This document shows, one piece after another, positions 16,341 through 25,587 of a stretch of 64,000 nucleotides of DNA. Below the pieces are notes generated by a model. The model saw only the letters and a list, made by a program, of their open reading frames with translations, had not been told where the DNA came from and did no database searches. Position 1 is the stretch's first letter. Each line of letters begins with the position of its first letter. Source of the DNA: Cyclobacteriaceae bacterium (GTDB lineage Bacteria > Bacteroidota > Bacteroidia > Cytophagales > Cyclobacteriaceae); assembly GCA_022842845.1 (NCBI GenBank), contig JALHOT010000003.1, positions 186,001 through 250,000 of the forward strand, read 5' to 3'. The translations under genes were made by a program, and so were the position numbers.

Positions 16341-17480
16341 ATGAATTTCGAACTGACAGAAGAGCAAATAGCCGTACAGCAAGCTGCCCGCGATTTCGCT
16401 CAAACCGAACTTTTGCCCGAAGTAATTGAGCGAGACACACACCAGAAATTCCCTGCTGCTCAAATCAAAAAAATGGGCGAGCTCGGTTTTATGGGCATGA
16501 TGGTTGACCCCAAATACAATGGCGGTGGCATGGATACCATATCTTATGTGCTGGCAATGGAAGAAATTTCGAAGGTAGATGCTTCTGCTTCTGTAGTCAT
16601 GTCGGTCAACAATTCATTGGTTTGCTGGGGCCTCGAGACCTTCGGCACAGAAGAACAAAAAGAAAAATATTTAAAGCCGCTGGCTGCCGGTCAGATACAT
16701 GGTGCCTTCTGCTTATCAGAACCAGAAGCGGGATCAGATGCCACCAGTCAGCGTACTACCGCTGAAGATAAAGGTGATTACTATTTACTTAATGGTACTA
16801 AAAACTGGATCACCAATGGCGGTACGGCCAGTGTCTACATTGTGATTGCCCAAACAGATGCCGATAAAAAACATAAAGGCATTAATGCCTTGATCGTTGA
16901 GAAGGACATGCCTGGTTTTGTGGTAGGTAAGAAAGAAGACAAAATGGGTATCCGCGGTTCTGATACTCATTCATTAATGTTTACAGATGTGAAAGTGCCT
17001 AAGGCAAATCGTATTGGTGCGGATGGCTTTGGTTTTACTTTCGCCATGACAACACTTAACGGTGGACGTATTGGTATTGCTGCGCAGGCCCTGGGTATTG
17101 CTTCAGGTGCTTACGAATTAGCCCTCAAGTATGCGAAAGAAAGAAAAGCCTTTAATAAGAAACTATCAGAACATCAGGCAATCCAATTCAAGTTAGCTGA
17201 TATGGCTACTAAAATTGATGCTGCCCGATTACTGTTATGGCAAGCTGCTTATTTGAAAGATGAGAAAAGGGATTTTGTTAAGGCAGCCTCGATGGCAAAA
17301 CTCTTTGCTTCACAAATTGCTCAAGAAGTAACAACAGAGGCTGTGCAGATACACGGTGGCTATGGTTATGTAAAAGAGTACCATGTAGAACGCTTAATGC
17401 GTGATGCAAAAATCACCCAGATTTATGAAGGCACGACTGAGATCCAAAAGATGGTGATCTCAAGAGAGTTGCTGAAGTAA
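16341..17480 (+). CDS. Acyl-CoA dehydrogenase
   Basis: 379 aa, full length for short/medium-chain acyl-CoA dehydrogenases. Domain order is standard: N-terminal helical (MNFELTEEQ), middle beta (FCLSEPEAGSDA flavin loop, TKNWITNG) and C-terminal helical (ERKAFNKKLSEHQAIQFKLADM, GGYGYVKEYHVERLMRDAKI). The catalytic Glu is in IYEGTTEIQ near the C-terminus. It oxidises a saturated acyl-CoA with FAD and hands electrons to ETF. Substrate chain length cannot be read with confidence. Single gene with its own terminator. Confidence 0.95.
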   Translation: MNFELTEEQIAVQQAARDFAQTELLPEVIERDTHQKFPAAQIKKMGELGFMGMMVDPKYNGGGMDTISYVLAMEEISKVDASASVVMSVNNSLVCWGLETFGTEEQKEKYLKPLAAGQIHGAFCLSEPEAGSDATSQRTTAEDKGDYYLLNGTKNWITNGGTASVYIVIAQTDADKKHKGINALIVEKDMPGFVVGKKEDKMGIRGSDTHSLMFTDVKVPKANRIGADGFGFTFAMTTLNGGRIGIAAQALGIASGAYELALKYAKERKAFNKKLSEHQAIQFKLADMATKIDAARLLLWQAAYLKDEKRDFVKAASMAKLFASQIAQEVTTEAVQIHGGYGYVKEYHVERLMRDAKITQIYEGTTEIQKMVISRELLK

Positions 17481-17503
17481 TAGAAGATTCAATTATAAAA
17501 TTC

Positions 17504-17538
17504 AAAAGCCCGGCAGTTGATTAACTGCCGGGCTTTTT
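17504..17538. terminator. Bidirectional terminator between convergent genes
   Basis: Long stem AAAAGCCCGGCAGTT / AACTGCCGGGCTTTT with a 4-nt loop; A/T runs on both sides. Serves the genes ending at 17480 (+) and 17563 (-). Confidence 0.9.
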
Positions 17539-17562
17539 GTTGAATTCAAGTTTCAAATCAAA

Positions 17563-18711
17563 TTATACAATCTTATCAAAAGCTTTTACAAAGCCCTGCA
17601 TTTCTTCTAAAGTTCCTATACTAACACGACACCACTCCTTGCCAGCATAATCCCACACACGAATTTGATAACCTGCTTCCTGCGTTTTTGCCAAAATTGT
17701 TTTTCCATCTATAGGCGCTGGAAAGAAAAGTAAATTGATATGCGACTTTCCAAAGAACCATGATTTTTTGGTCAGGTAATCTTCGAGTACTTTTCTGGCA
17801 GCTGCATTTTTTTGGCGGGTCATTTTCATAAAGTCATCATCTCCAGCAGAAGCCTTTGCGGCAGCCAACACCGCCTGATTAATATTAACCCCTCCTCCCA
17901 TTTGAAACTTACTCATCTGCTTAATACGATCTGGTTGTGCGATAACATAACCCAGTCGCAAACCTGCCAAACCATATATTTTTGAAAAGGTGCGCGATAC
18001 AATAACATCGCTGCCCTTTTTGATCAACTCAACCATACTTCTTTGTTCAGATGGCTCTAAAAACTCCAGGTAAGCTTCATCAGAATAAACAGTGACTTTC
18101 CTGGACATTTCTTCACAGAAATTTTGATAAGTACCCCAATCGGTTAGGGTGCCTGTAGGATTGTTGGGGTTGACCAGAAAAATCATTTTTGTGTTGGCTG
18201 TCACAGCCGAGGCAACTGCCTCCAAGTCAAGTTCTAGTTTTTCATTCAGGTTCACACGATCCCAGGTAGCACCCATCTTCTCGGCAAAATCCATCAATAA
18301 ACGAAATGTAGGAAAGGGCGATACTACACGTTTGCCCTCTAAACCTATGCCGATGCCAGCTACACAAAGCAATTCACTTGAACCATTCCCTATCATGATA
18401 TGATCTGGCGTTACCCCCTCCTTATCTGCCAAAAACTTTTTGAACTCGTTCGTGGCTTCAAAAGCATAGCGATTGCCTTCACTTATGGAAGCAATGACTG
18501 CCTCGCGGGCTTTGGGTGAAGGGCCATAAGGATTTTCGTTAGAACCCAATCGAATGATGTTATTGCCAGCATAATGGGTATAAACTCGTTCTGCCTCACT
18601 TACCGGGGCAGCCATCAGCTGATCTACCAATGAGGGAATTGAAACAAAGCCTACTGTTAAACCTGCTGCCGATTTAAACCAATTTCTTCTTGATACATTT
18701 TCCATAACCAT
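17563..18711 (-). CDS. HisC-like PLP aminotransferase with a twin-arginine export signal
   Basis: 382 aa (a second ATG at 18705 gives 380 aa). The N-terminus is a clear Tat signal, SRRNWFKSAAGLTVGF, followed by a hydrophobic stretch and an AAP cleavage-like site near residue 35. The rest is a class I/II aminotransferase close to histidinol-phosphate aminotransferase: RLGSNENPYGPSPKA, VNPNNPTGTL, YSDEAYLEF and the PLP Lys in SRTFSKIYGLAGLRLGY. An exported, folded PLP enzyme suggests a periplasmic amino donor reaction; the substrate is unknown. It is not next to any his genes. Possibly co-transcribed behind the MutS-like gene (59 bp gap). Confidence 0.85.
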   Translation of the reverse strand: MVMENVSRRNWFKSAAGLTVGFVSIPSLVDQLMAAPVSEAERVYTHYAGNNIIRLGSNENPYGPSPKAREAVIASISEGNRYAFEATNEFKKFLADKEGVTPDHIMIGNGSSELLCVAGIGIGLEGKRVVSPFPTFRLLMDFAEKMGATWDRVNLNEKLELDLEAVASAVTANTKMIFLVNPNNPTGTLTDWGTYQNFCEEMSRKVTVYSDEAYLEFLEPSEQRSMVELIKKGSDVIVSRTFSKIYGLAGLRLGYVIAQPDRIKQMSKFQMGGGVNINQAVLAAAKASAGDDDFMKMTRQKNAAARKVLEDYLTKKSWFFGKSHINLLFFPAPIDGKTILAKTQEAGYQIRVWDYAGKEWCRVSIGTLEEMQGFVKAFDKIV

Positions 18712-18770
18712 CGATTAGACGAGGAAGGTACGCTTTGTCAAAAAGAAAGACAAACAGAAATACGCGGAGC

Positions 18771-20555
18771 TCAGGATGGTATGATCCCCATCTTTTTCAT
18801 AAGAAAAGTGGCATTCATCTTTTCCGCAATACCAACTTTCAATTTGTAGTCAAATGATAGCTCATCATTTTCTATGGTTGGCTCGAAATGATAGTTTTTT
18901 ATGTGTTGAGGATAAGCCTGCTCTAAGGAGCCCAGCGCAAGATCGTGCGTTGCCACCAAGGCAAGGCAAGGTTGCTCAACTAACTGTTTCACCAAGGCCA
19001 TAGAGCCTGCTTGCTTATCGGTGGAGTTGGTGCCTTTTAAAATCTCATCCAATAAAATTAACAGAGGCTTTTTTGTCTTTAACTCATCTGTAATGGATTT
19101 TAAACGATGTAGCTCTGCATAAAAATAAGATTGCTGATCCTTTAATGAATCTGCCGTACGCATACCACTTCGTAAACCCATCACTGAGCATGAGAAACTT
19201 TGGGCGCAGACGGGAGCACCATTGTAAGCAAGCACCATGGCTACGCCTAGCGTACGAAGAAAAGTACTTTTACCAGCCATGTTAGCACCGGTAATCAGTT
19301 GAACTCTTTGAGGATTTCCTATTGAGAAATCATTCTTTACACAAAGGTTTTCTGCCAGTAAAGGATGACCCAAACCTACTGCCTCTATGTGTTGGTGAGT
19401 GGAGAATGTTGGGAAAGCATAGTGAGGATGGTTGTAAGCAAAGGTTGACAAACTATTGAGTACCTCTATTTCAGCTATGGCTTCCAGCCAGGATTCCAGC
19501 GACTGAGCGTTAGCTTCCTTCCAATCCTCTAAACGATAAACGCATTGTAAATCATACAAGAACAGCCCGTTTACAAAAATGTTGGTCAGCAAATTCAGGC
19601 GTGCATCCAAGGCAGACAGTAGTGAAGCAAGCTTTGATATTTTCTCCTCGGCACTACAGGCTACATCGCGTAAGTTTATTAATTCCTCCGCTTTATATTT
19701 TTCGCCATTAAAAACTTGTAACAAGGCGGCATATTGCTTCAGAACATTATTCTTCCTGCTTATATAGTCATGAAAAGTGGTGATGCGATTAAAATAAAAT
19801 CCAGTGATCACCAACTGTGAAAACACCAGCAAGCTGACCCAGGGTTTACAAGCCGGTATAAAAAAAGCTGCACAAAGTAAGAGGATTGTTAACAGCGGCA
19901 GTATTGTTAGAACAATGCGCCAAATACTTTTAGATTTTAATAATGGTGGATGCTCCAGCCATTCCATTAACTGTACCCTGCTTTCGGCAGTTTCTTGCGA
20001 ATTCATTGCCACTGCTTGCAGGTTCTGGCGCAAAGAAATTTTAGGGCTTAACTCCTGAATGCTCTGCTGATGCTTAATGATGTCTGTTGCTTTTGTTAAC
20101 GGATCTGTTAATAGATTTGCTAACTTTTTTTTGCCCGAATGGGTAGCGGTACGGTTGAGAAATTGAAATATTGACCCCTCACCAAAAATATCCAGGTCAT
20201 ATGAGTAGACATGGTGTGGGTCTGCAAATTCTGAACCTGTCGCTTGCTTGGCGTAGTCTCCTTTAGAAGCTGCCACTTCAGTTTCATTGATCTTTAAGAG
20301 GTTTTGTGCAATCACCTTTTCTGCAAACAATTTGGTATGATAGCGAACCATCCAAACAAAAACAGACACCAGCACAAATACGACAAACAGAAAACGCTGA
20401 TCCTGAAAAGAGAAATAAACAGAAAAGGCTACAAGCAGGCCAACTATTATTCTGAAAATAGCGAGGCGAACAATCTGCTTTTCCAGTAAAGCGAGTTGTG
20501 TAGAGAAATCAATTCTTCGCTGCTCGTAAACGGGCAGTCTTTCAGCAGCTGTCAT
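18771..20555 (-). CDS. Membrane-anchored MutS-family ATPase
   Basis: 594 aa. The C-terminal MutS ATPase domain is intact: Walker A GANMAGKST (423-431), LRSGMRTADSL, Walker B LLILLDEIL (Asp503-Glu504) and VATHD. The mismatch-recognition domain I is absent. Instead there are two pairs of hydrophobic helices (about 30-50 and 55-71; 212-235 and 240-258). It is therefore not the mismatch repair MutS proper but the membrane MutS-like group common in Bacteroidota, whose function is not known to me. It starts 5 bp after the fRMsr stop. Confidence 0.85.
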   Translation of the reverse strand: MTAAERLPVYEQRRIDFSTQLALLEKQIVRLAIFRIIVGLLVAFSVYFSFQDQRFLFVVFVLVSVFVWMVRYHTKLFAEKVIAQNLLKINETEVAASKGDYAKQATGSEFADPHHVYSYDLDIFGEGSIFQFLNRTATHSGKKKLANLLTDPLTKATDIIKHQQSIQELSPKISLRQNLQAVAMNSQETAESRVQLMEWLEHPPLLKSKSIWRIVLTILPLLTILLLCAAFFIPACKPWVSLLVFSQLVITGFYFNRITTFHDYISRKNNVLKQYAALLQVFNGEKYKAEELINLRDVACSAEEKISKLASLLSALDARLNLLTNIFVNGLFLYDLQCVYRLEDWKEANAQSLESWLEAIAEIEVLNSLSTFAYNHPHYAFPTFSTHQHIEAVGLGHPLLAENLCVKNDFSIGNPQRVQLITGANMAGKSTFLRTLGVAMVLAYNGAPVCAQSFSCSVMGLRSGMRTADSLKDQQSYFYAELHRLKSITDELKTKKPLLILLDEILKGTNSTDKQAGSMALVKQLVEQPCLALVATHDLALGSLEQAYPQHIKNYHFEPTIENDELSFDYKLKVGIAEKMNATFLMKKMGIIPS

Positions 20556-20560
20556 AACTA

Positions 20561-21043
20561 TTACAACAGTTTCTCTACAATGCGCATCACTTTTTCAAGG
20601 GCCTCTGCATCTGTCTGATCAAAGTCGTTTAACTGATCGCTGTCTACATCTAACACTAAAGCCACTTCATTATTCTTAAAAGCCGGCAATACTATTTCAG
20701 ATTTTGAAGCAGAACTACAAGCGATATGGCCGGGAAACTCATCTACGTTGGGAACCAGTATGGTTTTCTTCTCTTTCCATGAGGCTCCGCAAACACCCTT
20801 GCCAAGGTTTATGCGCGTACAAGCAATAGGCCCCTGAAATGGGCCCAAAACAAGTTGATTATCTTTTACTAAATAAAAACCCACCCAGAAAAAATCCATC
20901 GTTTGCTTGAGGGCCGCAGCAATGTTAGAAAGATTCGCTACCAGGTCGCTTTCGCCTAACACCAAGGATTCTATCTGGGGAATCAGTGTTTCGTACTTTT
21001 CTGCTTTATCAGCACTTTGGGCTATTATTAGTTCTTCGGCCAT
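20561..21043 (-). CDS. msrC: GAF-domain free methionine-(R)-sulfoxide reductase
   Basis: 160 aa from the ATG at 21043 (MAEELIIAQ); another in-frame start lies 9 bp upstream. A single GAF domain with the three fRMsr cysteines in GPIACTRI, GKGVCGAS and HIACSSASKSEIV. Their spacing (10 and 24 residues) equals that of E. coli fRMsr Cys84/94/118. It reduces free Met-R-sulfoxide, with the disulfide probably recycled by thioredoxin. First gene of a unit with the MutS-like gene. Confidence 0.9.
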   Translation of the reverse strand: MAEELIIAQSADKAEKYETLIPQIESLVLGESDLVANLSNIAAALKQTMDFFWVGFYLVKDNQLVLGPFQGPIACTRINLGKGVCGASWKEKKTILVPNVDEFPGHIACSSASKSEIVLPAFKNNEVALVLDVDSDQLNDFDQTDAEALEKVMRIVEKLL

Positions 21044-21301
21044 TTTATTCAAGTTTAACTATCCCATCACCACTTTAACCTCTATCTATACAAGGTTGCT
21101 TTCTGCTTGAAAGTTTCAAAATGGGTGAATTTCTTATTAGTTGTGCAAGTTGAACGATGCAAAATTATCTTAAAAAGCAATATTATCAAGTCAGCTTCTT
21201 TGCATCAACGCTTTGAATAATCAAAAGAGTAATCCAATACTAAATACCCCCTTTTTGGTATTGTGAATACTGCCTTAACTCAACTATTTTGCTAAAAAAG
21301 T

Positions 21302-22270
21302 ATGAAAAAAATAGTTGGTCTCTTCCTGATATTTCTAAGCTCATGTAGCCTCTTCCTGGAGGATGAAGAGGTAGTAAGAACTTACGTATACTTCAATTCA
21401 AATTTCTTGTTTATAAACGTGCCCAACCAACCTTTTACAGGTTTCGGGAGTACTTCTGGCATAGTGGTAGATAATCTTCAATCAAGCACTTATATTAAAT
21501 CATTAAAGCTAACAGCTGATGATGGTACAGAATACAATGTTAAACCCGCAGATATTTATAACATCAATTCTACGGTTGGGGCCGGAAGTGTTTATCCTGT
21601 TGAAATTCCAAATAAAGAGTACATAAATGCGACCATTGTTTTGGATAATGTTATCAAAAAAGTTCGCTATACAGGTTCGGGATCTACATTTACAAAGACT
21701 GTTCTAGAGAGAGGTACTGTACAAAATGATATGCTCTTAATCCAAAGCGGAATGTATTCAATTGGCACCATGCAAAACTATGAGCCATTTCAAATACCTG
21801 GTACAAGTAAGACGCTTGGTAAGGATGGATATGTGCGTAAAGTAGAGCTATACGCAAATGGGGAGGTTTCAGTGACTCCAATTACAAATGGCTACGAGAA
21901 TACTTACAAATATTCAAACTATCTTGATTCAGAGGTTCTCAATGACCCTGTGAGTAATGAATCCAGTTGTATTACAAAGGGAGGATGGAATAGGACTATT
22001 TGTGGAGATAACACAAAAAAGGCTTTAGTTGGATTTAATGCCGATTCGCCTAAAAAAGGCACTGGTTTTTTTACAGATGTAGAATGTACGTCTGGTGGAT
22101 GCACACGCTTATTTCAGTTTAATTATGAAATTTTAAGCGACACGGAAATGAAGATAACCTATACCAGCGCTTCTATTTGTGGTCAACCCGTTGCCACTCC
22201 AACCGGAGGTATCCAACAGTATAGTTGTAACGGAAATACGCTTGTGTTTGGCAACACTTACACAAGATAA
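21302..22270 (+). CDS. Hypothetical secreted lipoprotein
   Basis: 322 aa. A lipoprotein signal (IFLSSCS, Cys15) is followed by an acidic stretch (EDEE) and a beta-rich, Thr/Ser/Asn/Gly-rich body. The C-terminal third carries several Cys (SSCITK, TICGDN, VECTSGGCTR, SICGQP, YSCNGN) that could form disulfides after export. Family not recognised. It stands alone and converges on ribD with an 18-bp gap. An AATACC/GGTATT dyad lies at 21243-21262 upstream. Confidence 0.75.
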   Translation: MKKIVGLFLIFLSSCSLFLEDEEVVRTYVYFNSNFLFINVPNQPFTGFGSTSGIVVDNLQSSTYIKSLKLTADDGTEYNVKPADIYNINSTVGAGSVYPVEIPNKEYINATIVLDNVIKKVRYTGSGSTFTKTVLERGTVQNDMLLIQSGMYSIGTMQNYEPFQIPGTSKTLGKDGYVRKVELYANGEVSVTPITNGYENTYKYSNYLDSEVLNDPVSNESSCITKGGWNRTICGDNTKKALVGFNADSPKKGTGFFTDVECTSGGCTRLFQFNYEILSDTEMKITYTSASICGQPVATPTGGIQQYSCNGNTLVFGNTYTR

Positions 22271-22288
22271 TCCAGAGCTAAACTAACT

Positions 22289-23326
22289 TTATAGTGTAAC
22301 AGCGATCGGTTTATAAATTAATAACTGATCGTCATGCGCCATTGTCGTATGAGATAGGTGAGCTTTTAAATGCGGAGCTAGTATTCCAGAACCAAAACTA
22401 CGTTTTGATTTAAAAACCCTTGCCTCATCCCACAATCCTTCATTGATGAAGCTCTGCAACGTATGAGCACCACCCTCAATTATTACGGAGTGAATACCGC
22501 GCTTGTGCAAATCTTTGAGTAGATGCCATAAAAATCCTTGCTCTTCAATTCTTACCAAGGTAAGGTTAGTATGCTCCTCATGCTTTAGCACATTATACAA
22601 CAGGGTGGCTTGCGAGCCATCCATTACATTTAAACGGTCCGACAATTTCAGAAAACGATCAATCACAATTCGCACAGGATTTTTACCTGTCCAATCGCGT
22701 ACGCTCAGACTTGGATTATCGTACATGGCGGTATTCCTGCCTACCAAAATACCATCTTCTTCCGATCGCCATTTATGGACCAGTTGGCGTGAGTATTCAT
22801 TGCTGATCCATTTTGAAGAATAATTTTCTTGGGCAATAAAACCATCAGCTGTCTCGGCCCACTTCAATATGATGTAGGGTCTCTCCTTTTCTATAGCATG
22901 GAAGAATCTTTTGTTCAAAGCAAGGCCTCTTTCACTTTCTATGCCTACTAGTACCTCTATACCTGCTGCCTTCAGTTTTTCAATTCCTTTTCCTGCTACC
23001 AAGGGATGAATGTCCTCATTGCAAATAACAACGCGCTTTATTTTATGATGGATAAGGAGGTCGGCACAAGGTGGCGTTTTACCAAAATGAGAGCATGGCT
23101 CGAGGGTGACGTAGAGGGTGCTTTCGGGTAACAGACTTTTGTCAATCACCGACTGGATGGCATTTACCTCAGCATGTGGACCACCAAATGCCTGATGCCA
23201 ACCCTCCCCAATAATCTTATCATGATGCACTATTACACAACCAACCATGGGATTAGGACTTACTCGTCCCAAGCCTAAGGCCGCCAGTTCAAGCGCACGT
23301 TGCATGTATACTTCGGGAGATGTCAT
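22289..23326 (-). CDS. ribD: Bifunctional riboflavin biosynthesis deaminase/reductase
   Basis: 345 aa from the ATG at 23326 (MTSPEVYMQRAL). The N-terminal cytidine-deaminase-like domain has zinc ligands His51 (HAEVNA), Cys78 and Cys87 (EPCSHFGKTPPC). The C-terminal reductase domain (about 150-345) carries KWAETADGFIA, GRNTAMYDNPSL and IIEGGAHTLQSF. It performs the deamination and side-chain reduction after GTP cyclohydrolase II. Divergent from prmC with only 26 bp between start codons. Confidence 0.96.
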   Translation of the reverse strand: MTSPEVYMQRALELAALGLGRVSPNPMVGCVIVHHDKIIGEGWHQAFGGPHAEVNAIQSVIDKSLLPESTLYVTLEPCSHFGKTPPCADLLIHHKIKRVVICNEDIHPLVAGKGIEKLKAAGIEVLVGIESERGLALNKRFFHAIEKERPYIILKWAETADGFIAQENYSSKWISNEYSRQLVHKWRSEEDGILVGRNTAMYDNPSLSVRDWTGKNPVRIVIDRFLKLSDRLNVMDGSQATLLYNVLKHEEHTNLTLVRIEEQGFLWHLLKDLHKRGIHSVIIEGGAHTLQSFINEGLWDEARVFKSKRSFGSGILAPHLKAHLSHTTMAHDDQLLIYKPIAVTL

Positions 23327-23344
23327 GGACAATTGCTAGTATTG

Positions 23345-23352
23345 CAAAACTA
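23345..23352 (-). promoter_or_regulatory. -7 promoter element for ribD, touching the prmC start
   Basis: Minus strand TAGTTTTG (TAnnTTTG) 18 nt before the ribD ATG. Its outer edge is adjacent to the prmC ATG at 23353. On the plus strand TAGTATTG (23337-23344, one mismatch) could serve prmC. Confidence 0.55.
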
Positions 23353-24192
23353 ATGAACGCCAAGGCATTATTCGATAACATTATCAGGGAAATTACCATT
23401 CCAGAGTCAAAGGATGAAATTGAAAGCATCGCTTTCCTGATCATGGAGAAATTATATGGTGCAGACCGCACTAAAATTCTTGCTCAGCAGGATATTGTTG
23501 AACTGCAAAGCGACAAGCTCAATGCCATCATTAAGCGTGTCAATACCGAAGAACCGATACAATACATCCTGGAAGAGGCCTATTTCTACGGTCGCACTTT
23601 TTATGTAGATTCTTCTGTATTAATACCCAGAACTGAGACTGAGTTGTTAATTGAACTCGTGGTTGCCGAATTTGCTCATCAAAAAAATGTTCGCATACTC
23701 GATGTAGGAACCGGTAGTGGCTGCATTGCTGTAACCTTAGCAAAAGAAATGCCTCAGGCTGAAGTTTTTGCTGTGGATATCAGTGAGCAGGCATTGATGA
23801 CAGCCAAAAAAAATGCTGATCAACTACAGGCAACTGTTTATTTTGATCAATCGGATTTTCTTCAGGAAAAAATTTCTCAAAAAAATTTATCAGCGATTGT
23901 AAGCAATCCCCCTTACATTATGCACACAGAAAAAAATTTGATGCGCAACAATGTACTGATATATGAACCCCATGTTGCCATGTTTGTACCTGACAATGAT
24001 CCCCTCATATTCTATAAAGAAATTGCCAGACAAGGCTTGCAATCTTTAATGCCTGAGGGGAAAATTTTTGTGGAAATCAATGAGCAACTGGGCAAGATGA
24101 TGTGTGACATGTTTGAAGATTTTGGATACCGCAACACAAGTATCATAAAAGACCTTTTTGGAAAAGATCGAATTGTAACTGCCAGCAGATGA
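23353..24192 (+). CDS. prmC: Release factor glutamine N5-methyltransferase
   Basis: 279 aa from the ATG at 23353 (MNAKALFDNIIRE); a start 33 bp upstream would overlap ribD. N-terminal helical substrate domain, then a Rossmann methyltransferase with SAM loop DVGTGSGC (117-124) and the Gln-methylating NPPY motif (185-188). EEPIQYILEEAYFYGR is the typical PrmC linker. It methylates the GGQ Gln of RF1/RF2. The stop overlaps the next ATG by ATGA. Confidence 0.96.
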   Translation: MNAKALFDNIIREITIPESKDEIESIAFLIMEKLYGADRTKILAQQDIVELQSDKLNAIIKRVNTEEPIQYILEEAYFYGRTFYVDSSVLIPRTETELLIELVVAEFAHQKNVRILDVGTGSGCIAVTLAKEMPQAEVFAVDISEQALMTAKKNADQLQATVYFDQSDFLQEKISQKNLSAIVSNPPYIMHTEKNLMRNNVLIYEPHVAMFVPDNDPLIFYKEIARQGLQSLMPEGKIFVEINEQLGKMMCDMFEDFGYRNTSIIKDLFGKDRIVTASR

Positions 24193-24881
24193 GTAGACCC
24201 ATCTTACTCTTACACGGGGCCCTGGGGGCTGCCTCGCAATTAGCTGATTTGCAAAAACTGTTTGAAGCAGAGGGCAAAACAGTGTATACCCTTTCGTTTA
24301 GCGGTCATGGCGGCAAAGCGGTAGCGAAAGCTGGTTTTAGTATAGAAATATTTGCGGAAGACGTGTTGGCATTTCTGCATCAGCATTCAATACACATAAC
24401 GGATATTTTTGGTTATAGCATGGGTGGCTATGTAGCCCTTTGGCTTGCACACCAACATCCGGAAAAAATAGGCAAGATTTATACCTTGGGTACTAAGTTC
24501 GATTGGAGTGTAGAAAGTGCAGAGAAGGAAATCAAGAAATTAAACCCTGAAAAAATAGTAGAAAAAGTTCCTGCCTTTGCCAAGACTCTGGAGGAACGCC
24601 ACCATCCACTCGATTGGAAAGAAATGATGCGCAACACTGCCTCTCTCATGAGATCGCTGGGCAGTAGACCCCTTCTCAAGGCAGAAGTACTCAGCACTAT
24701 GCAAACAACAACAATGATCGCTGTTGGCGATCAGGATGATATGGTCGAACGTATTTACAGTGAGCAGGTAAGCCAACAATTAGCCCACGCATCTTTCGGT
24801 CTATTACCAGAAACACCTCACATGATTGAACGCGTAAATTTGACCTTGCTCCACAAGGCACTCAAAGAATTCTTTAACTAA
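24189..24881 (+). CDS. Alpha/beta-hydrolase fold protein
   Basis: 230 aa. LLLHGALGAASQ oxyanion region, nucleophile elbow GYSMGG (Ser77), acid in VGDQDDMV and His in ETPHMIERV near the C-terminus: a complete catalytic triad. Substrate unknown; size and motifs resemble small esterases/lipases and MenH/BioH-type hydrolases. Overlaps prmC by 4 bp, so it is translationally coupled. Confidence 0.88.
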   Translation: MSRPILLLHGALGAASQLADLQKLFEAEGKTVYTLSFSGHGGKAVAKAGFSIEIFAEDVLAFLHQHSIHITDIFGYSMGGYVALWLAHQHPEKIGKIYTLGTKFDWSVESAEKEIKKLNPEKIVEKVPAFAKTLEERHHPLDWKEMMRNTASLMRSLGSRPLLKAEVLSTMQTTTMIAVGDQDDMVERIYSEQVSQQLAHASFGLLPETPHMIERVNLTLLHKALKEFFN

Positions 24882-24900
24882 CTTGCCAAAAATATTTGTT

Positions 24901-25506
24901 ATGATCAGCGCTGCAAACTGCTACACAATTTTTAACAGAAGTATTGACGATTATCACAAAACAGATAATGTTGACACGCCTATTCAAAATCCTTACCCGG
25001 AAAATAGCTTTGAAGCCCTCCTTTATCATAAAAACTGGATTGATACCGTGCAGTGGCATTTGGAAGACATCATCAGGCTTCCCAACATCAATCCAACCGA
25101 AGCGTTGGCCATTAAAAGACGAATAGATAAAAGCAATCAGGACCGCACAGATCGGGTTGAGCAAATAGACGACTATTTCTTAGCTGCTTTTAAGGAGGTA
25201 GTCCCCAAAGCAGGAACCCGCATCAACTCCGAAACACCAGCCTGGCTCTTAGACCGTATGAGCATTTTAATGCTCAAGATCTATCACATGAGGGCTGAAA
25301 CCCTTCGCAGCGATGCCAGCGCAGAGCACCTTGCTAAATGCCAGACTAAATTAGCTGTGCTGATGGAGCAAAAAACAGACATGCAACTGGCTTTTGATGA
25401 ATTGATGGAAGACATTGGAAAAGGTGAGCGAAGATTTAAAGTATATCGTCAGATGAAGATGTATAATGACGCTTCCCTGAATCCTATGCTTTATCAGAAA
25501 AAATGA
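24901..25506 (+). CDS. DUF4254 protein
   Basis: 201 aa from the ATG at 24901; a TTG 18 bp upstream is possible. All-helical, with SFEALLYHKNWIDTVQWHLEDIIR (key: YHKNWIDTVQWHLED) and an ending of RRFKVYRQMKMYNDASLNP, as in DUF4254. No export signal. The family is usually found directly upstream of a glycosyltransferase family 9 gene, as here, which suggests a link to LPS core assembly; its molecular role is unknown. Confidence 0.8.
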   Translation: MISAANCYTIFNRSIDDYHKTDNVDTPIQNPYPENSFEALLYHKNWIDTVQWHLEDIIRLPNINPTEALAIKRRIDKSNQDRTDRVEQIDDYFLAAFKEVVPKAGTRINSETPAWLLDRMSILMLKIYHMRAETLRSDASAEHLAKCQTKLAVLMEQKTDMQLAFDELMEDIGKGERRFKVYRQMKMYNDASLNPMLYQKK

Positions 25507-25587
25507 TTTCAAATATCAACCTGACTAGTTAAAATTTAAACAATCACTCAATAATCTTGAGTATTAAAGTATAAATCTTGAATTGAT

